Shown: piece after piece, positions 23,311 to 33,327 of the stretch
Numbering within the stretch: position 1 is the first letter of the stretch
Layout of the letters: each line of letters starts with the position of its first letter
Origin: Hylemonella sp.
GTDB taxonomy: Bacteria > Pseudomonadota > Gammaproteobacteria > Burkholderiales > Burkholderiaceae_C
Assembly: GCF_027532185.1 (NCBI RefSeq)
Contig: NZ_JAPZSV010000005.1
Location: 62,001 to 126,000, forward strand
Length of the DNA: 64,000 nucleotides
Reading direction: 5' to 3'
The notes under the pieces: model-generated
What the model was told of the DNA's origin: nothing
The model's input: only the letters and a program-made list of their open reading frames with translations
Database searches by the model: none
Translations under genes and position numbers: made by a program

Positions 23311-24282
23311 TTAGCTTACCCGCTTGTTTGCTGGCTGTTTGGACGAGGTCCGCACGCTCAGAACCATGGTCACGGCCAGAATGCCCACCACGACCGCGAG
23401 AGAGACCGCCACCGGGATCTTGTAGACATCAATCAGCATCATCTTGGTGCCGATGAAGACCAGGATCACGGCCAGGCCGTAGTTGAGCAGGTGGAAGCGG
23501 CTGGCCACGGCCTGCAGCAGGAAGAACATGGCGCGCAGGCCCAGGATGGCGAACACATTGCTCGTGAGCACGATGAAGGGATCCTGCGTGATCGCGAAGA
23601 TGGCCGGGATGGAGTCGACCGCGAAGATCACGTCCGTCAGACCGACCAGGGCCACGACCATAAGCAGCGGGGTGGCGATGCGCTTGCCGTTTTCGATGGT
23701 CCAGAACTTCTCGCCGTCGAAGCTGCGGCTGACCGGCATCACGCGGCGCAGCAGCTTGAGTGCGGGGTTGTCGTCCAGGCTGCCTTCCTTGCCTGCGGCC
23801 CACCACATCTTGAGGCCGGTCAGCACGAGGAAACCGCCGAAGACATAGAGAATCCAGTGGAACTGCGTCAGCAGCCAGCTGCCAACCAGAATCATCACCG
23901 TGCGCAGCACGATGGCGCCGATGATGCCGATCATCAACACCCGCTTCTGGTAGGCCGGCGGCACCGCGAAGTAGGTGAAGATCATCAGGAAGACAAAGAT
24001 GTTGTCGACCGCCAGGCTCTTTTCGATCAGGTAACCGGTGAGGAATTCGAGCGACTTCTCATGGGCAAGTTCGCGCGAGCCCGAGGTCTCATAGACCGCC
24101 CACCAGAGCAGTCCGTTGAAGAGGAAGCTCAGTCCGACCCAGATCATGGACCAGTTGAAAGCTTCCTTGACCCCGACTTCATGGGCACCCTGCTTGCGCA
24201 GGACGACGAAGTCGACGAAGAGCGCCGCCAGAACGAAGGCGACAAAAACGATCCACAGCCACATTGGCGCAATGCTTTGCAT
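23311..24282 (-). CDS. TerC-family membrane protein
   Basis: ALFVDFVVLRKQGAHEV, EKSLAVDNIFVFLMIF, DVIFAVDSIPAIFAITQDPFIVLTSNVFAILGLRAMFF. Confidence 0.95.
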   Translation of the reverse strand: MQSIAPMWLWIVFVAFVLAALFVDFVVLRKQGAHEVGVKEAFNWSMIWVGLSFLFNGLLWWAVYETSGSRELAHEKSLEFLTGYLIEKSLAVDNIFVFLMIFTYFAVPPAYQKRVLMIGIIGAIVLRTVMILVGSWLLTQFHWILYVFGGFLVLTGLKMWWAAGKEGSLDDNPALKLLRRVMPVSRSFDGEKFWTIENGKRIATPLLMVVALVGLTDVIFAVDSIPAIFAITQDPFIVLTSNVFAILGLRAMFFLLQAVASRFHLLNYGLAVILVFIGTKMMLIDVYKIPVAVSLAVVVGILAVTMVLSVRTSSKQPANKRVS

Positions 24283-24314
24283 GAGAGACCTCGCTTGCAG
24301 TGTTGAACAACACC

Positions 24315-24445
24315 CGCAAGGTCTTGCCAGATCCGGGCGCGGCGCCTGGACCGGAATTCCGACCGCGGTGAGGCGGCGTATTGACGGAACCCCGTCGATC
24401 CGTGAACAGCGTGCGCTGCCTGGATCGCTTGACTACTCCCCTTGA
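24315..24445 (-). ncRNA. yybP-ykoY family (Mn2+) riboswitch in terC leader
   Basis: Minus strand ...AAGGGGAGUAGUC...CCGUCAAUACGCC...GGCAAGACCUUGCGG..., carrying the GGGGAGUAG, GUCAAUACG and AAGACCUU signatures, directly upstream of terC. Confidence 0.82.
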
Positions 24446-24494
24446 TGGGAAGCCTCATTGTGGGGCCGGCCGCTATTCCCTCGCTGACGTGGGG

Positions 24495-25544
24495 TCAGGC
24501 GGCGGCCCGGTAGAACGGCCCGGCGCTGCCCAGCGCGCGCGTCGGCAGGGGCGCCACCGCCTGATGGATGGCGCCGATGTGCTCTGGGGTGGTCCCGCAG
24601 CAACCTCCAACGATGTTGACCAGGCCCTCGGCCGCGAACTCGCGCAGCAGGCGGCTGGTGACCTCAGGCGTTTCGTCGAAGCCGGTCTCGCTCATGGGAT
24701 TGGGCAGGCCGGCGTTGGGATAACAGCTGATGTAGGTGTCGGGCGCCACGCGCGCCAGCTCCTGGATATAGGGGCGCAAGAGCGCCGCACCCAGCGCACA
24801 GTTCAGGCCGACGGCCAGCGGGCGCGCGTGGCGCACGCTGTGCCAAAAGGCGGTGACCGTCTGGCCACTGAGGATGCGGCCTGAGGCGTCGGTCACGGTG
24901 CCGCTGATGATCAGGGGCAGGCGTTCGCCGGATGCCTCGAAGAATTCGTCGATGGCGAACAGCGCGGCCTTGGCATTGAGCGTGTCGAAGATGGTCTCGA
25001 CCAGCAGCACATCGGCCCCGCCCTCCACCAGGGCCTCGACTTGTTCGTAGTAGGCCGCACGCAATTCTTCAAAAGAAGTGTTGCGCGCGCCGGGGTCGTT
25101 CACGTCGGGGCTGATGCTGGCCGTCTTGGGCGTGGGGCCCAGGGCGCCGGCCACAAAACGCGGGTGCTCCGGCGTGCTGTACTTGTCGCAGGCCGCTCGC
25201 GCCAGCCGGGCCGAGGCCAGGTTCATCTCGCGTGCCAGATGCGCCATCTCGTAATCGGCCTGGGCCACGGTGGTGGCACCGAAGGTATTGGTTTCGATCA
25301 GGTCGGCGCCCGCGGCCAGATAGCCCTCATGGATGTCACGGATCACATCGGGGCGCGTCAGGGAGAGCAGTTCGTTGTTGCCCTTGACGTCCTTCTGGAA
25401 GTCCTTGAAGCGCTCGCCGCGGTATTGCGCCTCGCCCAACTTGAAGCGCTGGATCATGGTGCCCATGGCTCCATCGAGGATGGCGATGCGGCGGGCCAGG
25501 ATGCCAGGCAGGGCCTGGGCGCGGGTGTAGTGCAGCGGCTTCAT
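24495..25544 (-). CDS. metH: methionine synthase N-terminal part (homocysteine S-methyltransferase domain)
   Basis: [27 protein letters not shown]; Zn-binding [11 protein letters not shown]. Confidence 0.93.
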   Translation of the reverse strand: MKPLHYTRAQALPGILARRIAILDGAMGTMIQRFKLGEAQYRGERFKDFQKDVKGNNELLSLTRPDVIRDIHEGYLAAGADLIETNTFGATTVAQADYEMAHLAREMNLASARLARAACDKYSTPEHPRFVAGALGPTPKTASISPDVNDPGARNTSFEELRAAYYEQVEALVEGGADVLLVETIFDTLNAKAALFAIDEFFEASGERLPLIISGTVTDASGRILSGQTVTAFWHSVRHARPLAVGLNCALGAALLRPYIQELARVAPDTYISCYPNAGLPNPMSETGFDETPEVTSRLLREFAAEGLVNIVGGCCGTTPEHIGAIHQAVAPLPTRALGSAGPFYRAAA

Positions 25545-25612
25545 ACCCGCTATTGTAGAAAGCCGGCCCGATGGCAGGGGATCGCCACCAAAACCCGGGA
25601 CAATAGCGGGCT

Positions 25613-26008
25613 ATGAAACACCTGCTGCCCCGGGACACCTGGGAATTCCTGCAACAGAACCCGGACGCGCTCTTCATCGACGTGCGCATGGAGATCGAAT
25701 CGCTTTACGTCGGGCGTCCGCCGGGCGTGATCAACATTCCCTGGTACGAATACCCGGACCTCACACCGGACCCGGCCGGCTTCGTCGCTGCGGTGGACCG
25801 CGAGAGCGCCGGCCAGAAGGACCGGCCGGTCGTGCTGCTGTGCCGCAGCGGCAAGCGTACGCTGGACGCCGGCAAGGCGCTCGAAGCCGCGGGCTACACC
25901 CAGCTCATCAACGTGCTGCATGGCTTCGAAGGCGATCTGGACGACCAGTTCCGCCGCTCCACGCTCAACGGTTGGCGCTACGACGGACTGCCCTGGGAGC
26001 AGATGTGA
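25613..26008 (+). CDS. rhodanese-like domain protein
   Basis: FIDVRMEIESLYVGRPPGVINIPW; active-site loop LLCRSGKRT. Confidence 0.88.
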   Translation: MKHLLPRDTWEFLQQNPDALFIDVRMEIESLYVGRPPGVINIPWYEYPDLTPDPAGFVAAVDRESAGQKDRPVVLLCRSGKRTLDAGKALEAAGYTQLINVLHGFEGDLDDQFRRSTLNGWRYDGLPWEQM

Positions 26009-26044
26009 GTACGCCTCGCCTTGCTTGACCGGAGCCGAGGACCC

Positions 26045-27904
26045 GTGCCACCCCAGGACATCCTGCGCCGTATCTTCGGCTACGACGCCTTCCGTGGGCC
26101 GCAGCAAGCCATCATCGACCATGTCTTCGGCGGTGGTGACGCGCTGGTGCTCATGCCCACGGGTGGGGGCAAGTCCCTGTGCTACCAGATTCCCGCCATC
26201 GCGCGCCAGCAGGCCGGCCACGGCACGACCATCGTCGTCTCGCCCCTGATCGCCCTCATGCACGACCAGGTCGGCGCTCTGCACGAGGCCGGCGTCGAGG
26301 CGGCGTTCCTCAACTCCAGCCTCACGGGGGAGGACGCCGCCGCAGTGGAAAAGCGCCTGCTGCGCGGCGAACTGACCCTGCTCTACGCCGCGCCCGAGCG
26401 CGTGACCACCCCGCGCTTCCTGGCCCAGCTCGACGCCCTGGCCGAACGCGGCCAGCTCGCGCTCTTCGCCATCGACGAGGCGCACTGCGTGAGCCAGTGG
26501 GGCCACGATTTCCGCCCCGAGTACCGCGCGCTCACGGTGCTGCACGAGCGTTACCCGGGCGTACCGCGCATCGCACTAACAGCCACGGCCGATGCGCTGA
26601 CACGTGCCGACATCGTCGAACGCCTGCAGCTGGAGCAAGCCCGGCAGTTCGTCAGCAGCTTCGACCGCCCCAACATCCGCTACACCATCGTCGAGAAAAA
26701 GGAGCCGCTGGCGCAGCTGCTGCGCTTCATCGAGCGCGAGCATCCGGACGACGCGGGGGTGGTGTATTGCCAGTCACGCAAGCGCGTCGAGGAAACATCC
26801 GCCGCGCTGGTGGACGCGGGCCTGAAGTCGTTGCCCTACCACGCCGGCCTGCCACCTGAGGTGCGCCAGGAGAACCAGAACCGCTTCCTGCGCGAGGAAG
26901 GCATCGTCATGGTGGCCACCATCGCCTTCGGTATGGGCATCGACAAACCCGATGTGCGCTTCGTCGCGCACCTGGACATGCCCAAGAACATCGAGGGCTA
27001 CTACCAGGAAACCGGCCGCGCGGGCCGTGACGGCGCGGCCGCCGACGCCTGGATGGCCTATGGCCTACAGGATGTGGTGAACCAGCGCCGCATGATCGAC
27101 GAAAGCCCCGCCGGCGAGGAGTTCAAGCAGGTCATGCGCGGCAAGCTCGATGCCCTGCTGGCCCTCGCCGAAGCCACCGACTGCCGACGCGTGCGCCTGC
27201 TCGGCTATTTCGGCGAGCCGTCCGAACCCTGCGGCAATTGCGACAACTGCCTGACCCCCCCCGTCGTATGGGATGGCACAGATGCCGCACGCAAGCTGCT
27301 CTCGACCATCTACCGCGTGCACGCCGCCAGCGGCCTGACTTTCGGCACCGGACACGTGATGGACATCGTGCGCGGCAAGGACACCGAAAAGGTGAAGCAG
27401 TTCGGACACGACAAGCTCTCCACCTTCGGCCTCGGCAAGGACTACAGCGAAGCACAGCTGCGCGGCGTGCTGCGCCAGTTGCTGGCCACAGGCGCGGTGG
27501 GCCTGCACAAGGTGGCGCTGGAGAACGGCCACAGCTTCGACACCCTGTGCCTCGCCGAAGGTTCGCGTGCCGTGCTCAAGGGCGACGTGCCCGTGCTGCT
27601 GCGCGAATCGACCGCTGCGGCGCCGACGAAACGCGCACGCCGCGGCACGGTGGCTGCACCCGCGGCCCAGACACTGGGCGTAGACGAGCAGGTGCACTAC
27701 ATCAACCTGAAGACTTGGCGCGCGGAGGTGGCGCGCGAGCACAATCTGCCGGCCTATGTGATCTTTCACGACGCCACGCTGGCCGAGATTGCACGTCGGC
27801 GCCCGCAGTCCCTCGCGGATCTGCAGGGCATCAGCGGCATCGGCGCCAAGAAGCTGGAAGCTTATGGCGCGGATGTGCTGCGGGTGGTGTCGGAGGGAAA
27901 TTAA
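26045..27904 (+). CDS. recQ: ATP-dependent DNA helicase RecQ (GTG start; TTG at 26021 also possible)
   Basis: [12 protein letters not shown]; Walker [16 protein letters not shown] ([18 protein letters not shown]); Zn motif CGNCDNC; HRDC domain. Confidence 0.95.
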   Translation: MPPQDILRRIFGYDAFRGPQQAIIDHVFGGGDALVLMPTGGGKSLCYQIPAIARQQAGHGTTIVVSPLIALMHDQVGALHEAGVEAAFLNSSLTGEDAAAVEKRLLRGELTLLYAAPERVTTPRFLAQLDALAERGQLALFAIDEAHCVSQWGHDFRPEYRALTVLHERYPGVPRIALTATADALTRADIVERLQLEQARQFVSSFDRPNIRYTIVEKKEPLAQLLRFIEREHPDDAGVVYCQSRKRVEETSAALVDAGLKSLPYHAGLPPEVRQENQNRFLREEGIVMVATIAFGMGIDKPDVRFVAHLDMPKNIEGYYQETGRAGRDGAAADAWMAYGLQDVVNQRRMIDESPAGEEFKQVMRGKLDALLALAEATDCRRVRLLGYFGEPSEPCGNCDNCLTPPVVWDGTDAARKLLSTIYRVHAASGLTFGTGHVMDIVRGKDTEKVKQFGHDKLSTFGLGKDYSEAQLRGVLRQLLATGAVGLHKVALENGHSFDTLCLAEGSRAVLKGDVPVLLRESTAAAPTKRARRGTVAAPAAQTLGVDEQVHYINLKTWRAEVAREHNLPAYVIFHDATLAEIARRRPQSLADLQGISGIGAKKLEAYGADVLRVVSEGN

Positions 27905-27958
27905 TACGGCGCCCGTCAGGCGCCGTGGAGAAGCCGAGCCGGCCGGCTCAGAACCGTT

Positions 27959-28261
27959 TCAATGCCGGCGGAAGCTGCTCTCGTACGACACGGCGGCGGC
28001 CGACATGGTGCTCTGCAGGCGCTCGATGGCGCGGCTGTGGCGCTGGACCTTGGAGCTGTCACGCAGCTGCTGGCGGTGGTGCTGCATGAGCTTGTCGAAC
28101 TTGGCGCGGCAGGGCTCCAGCACACCGGCCAGGTGCAGGGCGATGTAGGCCACATGGTCGGCCTGGGTGTCGCGGAACTCGTCGGTCCACTGTTTGAAGA
28201 GCTGCCACTTGTAGGTGCCTTTTTCCGGCACCTTGATGATGTCCTTGCGTACGGTCGTCAT
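27959..28261 (-). CDS. small uncharacterised helical protein
   Basis: 100-aa ORF with good start context; MTTVRKDIIKVPEKGTYKWQLFKQWTDEFRDTQADHVAYIALHL. Confidence 0.6.
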   Translation of the reverse strand: MTTVRKDIIKVPEKGTYKWQLFKQWTDEFRDTQADHVAYIALHLAGVLEPCRAKFDKLMQHHRQQLRDSSKVQRHSRAIERLQSTMSAAAVSYESSFRRH

Positions 28262-28435
28262 AGCTGTCCTCTTGGGCGGTCCAGGGTTGCGGGTGCGTTC
28301 CGCGACCCGGCCGGGTCATCCGGCATGTGCCATGCGCTTATGACGCGTCAGCCAGCCCTGCGGTTGACAGAGCGGACATAAAAAATGTACAGGCACCCCC
28401 TGCCAACAGACGGTAAGGTCTTGAATTCAAAGGGT

Positions 28436-30766
28436 TTATTGCAGAAAACCCAGGCCCCGCTGCTCGCGTACCTCGGGCTTGATGCGGTGTTCCGCCTCCA
28501 GCTGTTCGAGGAACTCCTCGGGCCCGAAACCTTCACCCAGGATGGCAGCCTGCCGCTGCACTGCAGCAAAATCTCCGAGGCAGAGCTGTTCGAGCGGGTC
28601 CAGCCGCTTGATGAAGGCCGGCAGGAGTCGATGCGCCTGGCCCGCCAGCGCCTCGGCCACGAACATGGCGCGCCGCTGCTCCGGGTTCAGTGGCTTGAAG
28701 CGGATCTTGAATGTGAAACGCCGCAAGGCCGCCTGGTCGATCCGGTCCATGAGGTTGGTGGTACAGATGAACACACCCTGATGCCGCTCCATGCCCTGCA
28801 GCATTTCGTTGACTTCGGTGACCTCGTAGGTCCGCTGGGCCCCGCGCCGGTCCTGCAGAAAGCTGTCGGCCTCGTCGAGCAGCAGCACGGCGTTTTCGGC
28901 CTCGGCTTCGGCGAACATGGCCGCCATGTTTTCCTCGGTTTCGCCGATGAACTTGCTGACCAGATCGCTGGCCTGGCGGATCATCAGAGGCCGACCCATC
29001 TGGGCCGCCAGGTACTCGGCCAGGGCCGTCTTGCCGCTGCCCGGCGGGCCATGAAAGCACAGGCTGCCACGCCCGCGGGCCTGCAGGGCCTGGACGACAC
29101 GGCCCAGTCCGAAGCGGCATTCGACGTTGAGCAGACCGAGGTCGTACTGCGTGTCCGGCGTGCGCGGATGCGTCGGGGCCCTACGCCCGCCTAGCGCCTG
29201 ATCGGCGTTGCGCAGCTGACGCTCGATCAAGGCTTCGGTCTCCTGCTGCGGATGCGCTGCGGTGCCGCCAGCACTCACCATGCCGGCGAAACGCACGGCC
29301 GTGTGGATCTGGGCCGGCGTCAGGTTCTTGCGCGCGACCAGCCGCTCCACAAAGGGCGGGGAAACCTGTACCCCTTGCAGGGCGCGTCGCACCAGTTCCT
29401 CGCGCGCGCCCGGGGGCGGGGATTTGAGTTCGAGGTGGTAAGCGAAGCGGCGCCGGAAGGCCGGGTCGATCTGCTCGATGCGGTTGGTGATCCAGACCGT
29501 GGGCACGGCGTTCGATTCCAGGATCTGGTTGACCCAGGCCTTGCCGCTGACACTGCTGCTGGCTTGCGGTCCGGCCTTTTCCGCGCGCACCAGCAACTGG
29601 GCCGCCTCGCTCGAGATCGGCGGAAAGACATCCTCGACCTCGTCGAACAGCAATACGGACTGGGCGCTGCCCCTGAGAAACACCTGGGCAATCTGCAGGG
29701 AACGATAGCGCTCGCGGCCACTGAGTGAATTGCCATCGCGGTCCGCGTACTCCACCTCAAACAGTTCCAGCCCCGCAGCCTGCGCCGCCACCTTGGCCAA
29801 TTCGGTCTTGCCCGTACCCGGCGGCCCGTAGAGCAGCACATTGACACCCACCTCGCGCCGGGCCACGGCATGGCGCAGCAACGTGCTGAGCAGCTGCGCC
29901 TCCTCCGCCACGAAGGCGAAGTCCTCCAGCGCCAGCTTGCTCTTGCTGGCCGGGCGGGTGAAGACCGCCATGAGCTCGGCCTGGTCGCGGTACTCGCGCA
30001 TAAGCACCGGCGGCAGCTTTTCGCTGACCTTCATCAGATCGGCCAGATCGGTGATGTTGTGCTCGGAGATCAGGTTGTCGACCAAGCCGATGCGCTCCAG
30101 GCGCGACCCCGTACGCAAGGCTTCACCGACGTCCTCGGCCCGCACGCCCGCCACTTCGGCGATGAGCGCATAAGCTTCGGAAGCATTGCTGACCTTGAAT
30201 TCCACCAGCAAGCTGCGCAGCTCGCGCTGGTAGCGCGTCAGCGTGCCGTAGAGCAATAGGGCGCGCTCCGCCTGGTTGAGCTGCAGCAGGTGGGCCAGCG
30301 CATCGATGTTCTTCTCGACCAGGGTCGACTGCTTCTTCAGCCCCTGTCGCAACCAGTCGCCGGTGGCCCCGAGCACCAGCTGCAGGTCGCGCCGCTGGTG
30401 CTTGGCGTAGTCGTCCAGGTAATAAAAGAGGGTGCCCTCCTCGTAAGGACCGCGCCAATCGCCGTAACGCGCGAGGAACGTCTCCACGTCCAGCCCTTCG
30501 TGACCGAGCCAGGCCTCGTGGCCGCTGCAACGGCGCGCCAGGTAGCCCCGCAGACGCTCCAGCACGGGCAGGGGCCAGACCAGATGACGGCCCACCAGCT
30601 CGATCACGCCGTGCAGGTCCCTGCGCGCACTGAACACGCCGCCCATACGGCTGACCAGCGTGAGCACAAAGTGCGAGCACATGAGGTCGAGCACCGGCGC
30701 CTCCCGCAAACCGGGAGATACCAGCAGCGGACTGCCCGCCCGACCTGTTGACTGTCGCTTGACCAT
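28436..30766 (-). CDS. tandem-AAA ATPase (two AAA modules, uncharacterised N-terminal domain)
   Basis: Two Walker A (GPPGTGKT, GPPGSGKT) and two Walker B (VLLFDEVED, VLLLDEADS); second module has KFIGETEEN pore-loop-like motif; start MVKRQSTGRAG. Confidence 0.82.
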   Translation of the reverse strand: MVKRQSTGRAGSPLLVSPGLREAPVLDLMCSHFVLTLVSRMGGVFSARRDLHGVIELVGRHLVWPLPVLERLRGYLARRCSGHEAWLGHEGLDVETFLARYGDWRGPYEEGTLFYYLDDYAKHQRRDLQLVLGATGDWLRQGLKKQSTLVEKNIDALAHLLQLNQAERALLLYGTLTRYQRELRSLLVEFKVSNASEAYALIAEVAGVRAEDVGEALRTGSRLERIGLVDNLISEHNITDLADLMKVSEKLPPVLMREYRDQAELMAVFTRPASKSKLALEDFAFVAEEAQLLSTLLRHAVARREVGVNVLLYGPPGTGKTELAKVAAQAAGLELFEVEYADRDGNSLSGRERYRSLQIAQVFLRGSAQSVLLFDEVEDVFPPISSEAAQLLVRAEKAGPQASSSVSGKAWVNQILESNAVPTVWITNRIEQIDPAFRRRFAYHLELKSPPPGAREELVRRALQGVQVSPPFVERLVARKNLTPAQIHTAVRFAGMVSAGGTAAHPQQETEALIERQLRNADQALGGRRAPTHPRTPDTQYDLGLLNVECRFGLGRVVQALQARGRGSLCFHGPPGSGKTALAEYLAAQMGRPLMIRQASDLVSKFIGETEENMAAMFAEAEAENAVLLLDEADSFLQDRRGAQRTYEVTEVNEMLQGMERHQGVFICTTNLMDRIDQAALRRFTFKIRFKPLNPEQRRAMFVAEALAGQAHRLLPAFIKRLDPLEQLCLGDFAAVQRQAAILGEGFGPEEFLEQLEAEHRIKPEVREQRGLGFLQ

Positions 30767-30947
30767 GCAACGTCCCCCATCGAGGTCCCGTGACGCGTTC
30801 ACGATAGCGCAGAGCCACCCTTGCTGGGAAGCCCCGTCAGTGTGTACGGGCAGGGCTTGACGCCACAGGCGTCGGACGGCACCCTGCGCGGCTGCCCGCT
30901 CCGCCATGTAAAATCGGGCCAGTCACCCTGATCTGATAGGAATCCCC

Positions 30948-31076
30948 ATGTCTCACGAGCCCCAGCAGTCGTCCGACCCCATCGAGAACATCGTGCACAC
31001 GGCACCGGTGGTCATCCCCGTCCTCGGCGGTCTGATGATCTTTCTGCTCGCCTTCATCGCCGTCTTCATGGCCTGA
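30948..31076 (+). CDS. 42-aa single-TM small protein (below ORF-track cut-off)
   Basis: MSHEPQQSSDPIENIVHTAPVVIPVLGGLMIFLLAFIAVFMA*; TAAAAT -10-like box and purine-rich leader upstream. Confidence 0.6.
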   Translation: MSHEPQQSSDPIENIVHTAPVVIPVLGGLMIFLLAFIAVFMA

Positions 31077-31124
31077 TCGCCCCGCAGCGCCGGCGTCTAC
31101 ACGCTGACGCTGCGCTGCCTCTCG

Positions 31125-31145
31125 AATCCCTGTTCTGGGGATTCT
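31125..31145 (+). terminator. Hairpin downstream of the 42-aa ORF (possible weak terminator)
   Basis: GAATCCC-TGTTCTG-GGGATTC followed by TCCTT. Confidence 0.35.
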
Positions 31146-31257
31146 CCTTCCCCCACGCTGTGCTCGAAGAGGCCGCCGGGCTGGCTTATGCCGGTCTGGA
31201 GCGCCTGTCTGCGCCTGTCTCCACAATGCCGACGGGCTATCGGCCGGGCCGCATGAG

Positions 31258-31278
31258 TCTATGCATGTTTTGCATAGA
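31258..31278. promoter_or_regulatory. Inverted repeat TCTATGCA-TGTTT-TGCATAGA upstream of pckG
   Basis: 8-bp perfect arms, 5-bp spacer, read directly. Confidence 0.6.
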
Positions 31279-31284
31279 GTTTGC

Positions 31285-31306
31285 CTGTAACCCGGCTGTA
31301 ACCCGG
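31285..31306 (+). promoter_or_regulatory. Exact 11-bp tandem repeat CTGTAACCCGG x2 (PHO-box-like architecture) before -10 TACAAT of pckG
   Basis: CTGTAACCCGGCTGTAACCCGG; TACAAT at 31318-31323, 11 bp downstream. Confidence 0.6.
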
Positions 31307-31380
31307 GAGCGAATCCCTACAATGGCCCGCAACGGCGGCAGGCCCGGCCGCCCCAGAGTCATGAATGACAGGAGCCCTCG

Positions 31381-33258
31381 ATGAACTCTCCCGTGATGCA
31401 AGGCATCCATCTCAACGCCCCCAGCCATGTCAAACACGCCCGCCTGCTGGCCTGGGTGGCTGACATGGCCGCCCTTTGCAAGCCCGACGCGATCTACTGG
31501 TGTGATGGCAGCGACGAGGAGTACCAGCGTCTGTGCGATCTGTTGGTGTCCGCCGGCACCTTCATCCGCCTCAGCGACACGAAGCGACCCAACAGCTTCC
31601 TGTGCCGCTCCGACGCCAGCGACGTGGCCCGTGTGGAAGACCGCACCTTCATCTGCTCGGCTCGCAAGGACGATGCTGGCCCGACCAACAACTGGATCGA
31701 CCCGACCGAGATGCGCGCGCTCATGCAATACGGCCAGGCCGACGGCACGCCCGCGCTCTTCAACGGTTGCATGAAGGGCCGCACCATGTATGTCGTGCCC
31801 TTCTCCATGGGCCCGCTGGGCAGCGACATCGCCCACATTGGCGTCGAGCTGTCGGACAGCCCCTACGTCGCCGTGAACATGAAGCTCATGACCCGCATGG
31901 GCAAGGCCGTCTACGACGTGCTGGGCACCGACGGTGACTTCGTCCCCGCCATGCACACCGTGGGCGCACCCCTGCAGCCCGGCCAGAAGGACAGCAGCTG
32001 GCCCTGCAACCAGACCAAGTACATCGTGCATTACCCCGAGACCCGAGAGATCTGGTCCTACGGTTCGGGCTATGGGGGCAACGCCCTGCTGGGCAAGAAG
32101 TGCTTCGCGCTGCGCATCGCCTCCAACATGGGCCGCGACCAGGGCTGGCTGGCCGAACACATGCTGATCCTCGGCGTGACCAATCCCCAGGGCAAGAAGT
32201 ACCACGTGGCCGCCGCCTTCCCCAGCGCCTGCGGCAAGACCAACTTCGCCATGCTGGTGCCGCCCACGGGCTTCGAGGGCTGGAAGGTCACGACCATCGG
32301 CGACGACATCGCCTGGGTCAAGCCGGGCAAGGATGGCCGCATGTACGCGATCAACCCGGAAGCCGGCTATTTCGGCGTGGCCCCGGGTACCAACTACAAG
32401 ACCAACCCGAACTGCATGGAGTCGCTCAAGAGCGACGTGATCTACACCAACGTGGCTCTGACCGACGACGGCGACGTCTGGTGGGAAGGCATGGACGGCG
32501 AGCCGCCGGCCCACGCCATCGACTGGCAGGGCAAGGACTGGACGCCGCAGATCGCCAAGGAAACCGGCGCCAAGGCTGCGCACCCGAACTCGCGCTTCAC
32601 CGTGGCCGCCACCAACAACCCGGCGCTCGACCCCGAGTGGGACAACCCCAAGGGCGTGCCCATCGATGCCTTCATCTTCGGTGGCCGCCGCTCCAACACC
32701 GTGCCGCTGGTGACCGAGGCCCGCAACTGGGTCGAGGGCGTCTACATGGCCGCCACCATGGGCTCCGAGACCACCGCCGCCATCATCGGCCAGCAGGGTG
32801 TGGTGCGTCGCGATCCCTTTGCCATGCTGCCCTTCACGGGCTACCACATGGGCGACTATTTCGCGCACTGGCTCAAGCTGGGCGAGAAGGTCGCGTCCCA
32901 GGGCGGACGTCTGCCCGCCATCTTCACGACCAACTGGTTCCGCAAGGACGAGAGCGGCAAGTTCATCTGGCCGGGCTATGGCGAGAACATGCGCGTGCTC
33001 AAGTGGATGATCGACCGCATCGAGGACGACGCCAAGGGCCAGGAGCACTTCTACGGTCTGTCACCGAACTACGAAGAGTTCAACTGGAAGGGCCTGGACT
33101 TCACGCCCGAACAGTTCAAGGCCGTGACCAGCATCGAGAAGCAGCAGTGGCTCGACGAGCTCAAGCTGCACGACAAACTGTTCGAGCAGATCGACGCGCG
33201 CCTTCCCAAGCAGCTGCGCGACACGCGTCAGCGCATCGAGAAGCTGCTGACCGCCTGA
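31381..33258 (+). CDS. pckG: phosphoenolpyruvate carboxykinase (GTP)
   Basis: [41 protein letters not shown]; length 625 aa. Confidence 0.97.
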   Translation: MNSPVMQGIHLNAPSHVKHARLLAWVADMAALCKPDAIYWCDGSDEEYQRLCDLLVSAGTFIRLSDTKRPNSFLCRSDASDVARVEDRTFICSARKDDAGPTNNWIDPTEMRALMQYGQADGTPALFNGCMKGRTMYVVPFSMGPLGSDIAHIGVELSDSPYVAVNMKLMTRMGKAVYDVLGTDGDFVPAMHTVGAPLQPGQKDSSWPCNQTKYIVHYPETREIWSYGSGYGGNALLGKKCFALRIASNMGRDQGWLAEHMLILGVTNPQGKKYHVAAAFPSACGKTNFAMLVPPTGFEGWKVTTIGDDIAWVKPGKDGRMYAINPEAGYFGVAPGTNYKTNPNCMESLKSDVIYTNVALTDDGDVWWEGMDGEPPAHAIDWQGKDWTPQIAKETGAKAAHPNSRFTVAATNNPALDPEWDNPKGVPIDAFIFGGRRSNTVPLVTEARNWVEGVYMAATMGSETTAAIIGQQGVVRRDPFAMLPFTGYHMGDYFAHWLKLGEKVASQGGRLPAIFTTNWFRKDESGKFIWPGYGENMRVLKWMIDRIEDDAKGQEHFYGLSPNYEEFNWKGLDFTPEQFKAVTSIEKQQWLDELKLHDKLFEQIDARLPKQLRDTRQRIEKLLTA

Positions 33259-33278
33259 GCGACGTTCGCAGAAAAGCA

Positions 33279-33307
33279 CAAGGGGGACCTCGGTCCCCCT
33301 TGTTGTT
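33279..33307 (+). terminator. Rho-independent terminator of pckG
   Basis: CAAGGGGGACC-TC-GGTCCCCCTTG then TTGTTG. Confidence 0.8.
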
Positions 33308-33327
33308 GATGCGCTGCGACGGACGCC

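Noticed and set aside
27906-27926. ACGGCGCC-CGTCA-GGCGCCGT hairpin after recQ
   Set aside because: Clear stem but no T-tract on the plus strand; kept out of the terminator list
31237-33048. 603-aa minus-strand ORF
   Set aside because: Antisense to pckG; no recognisable domain
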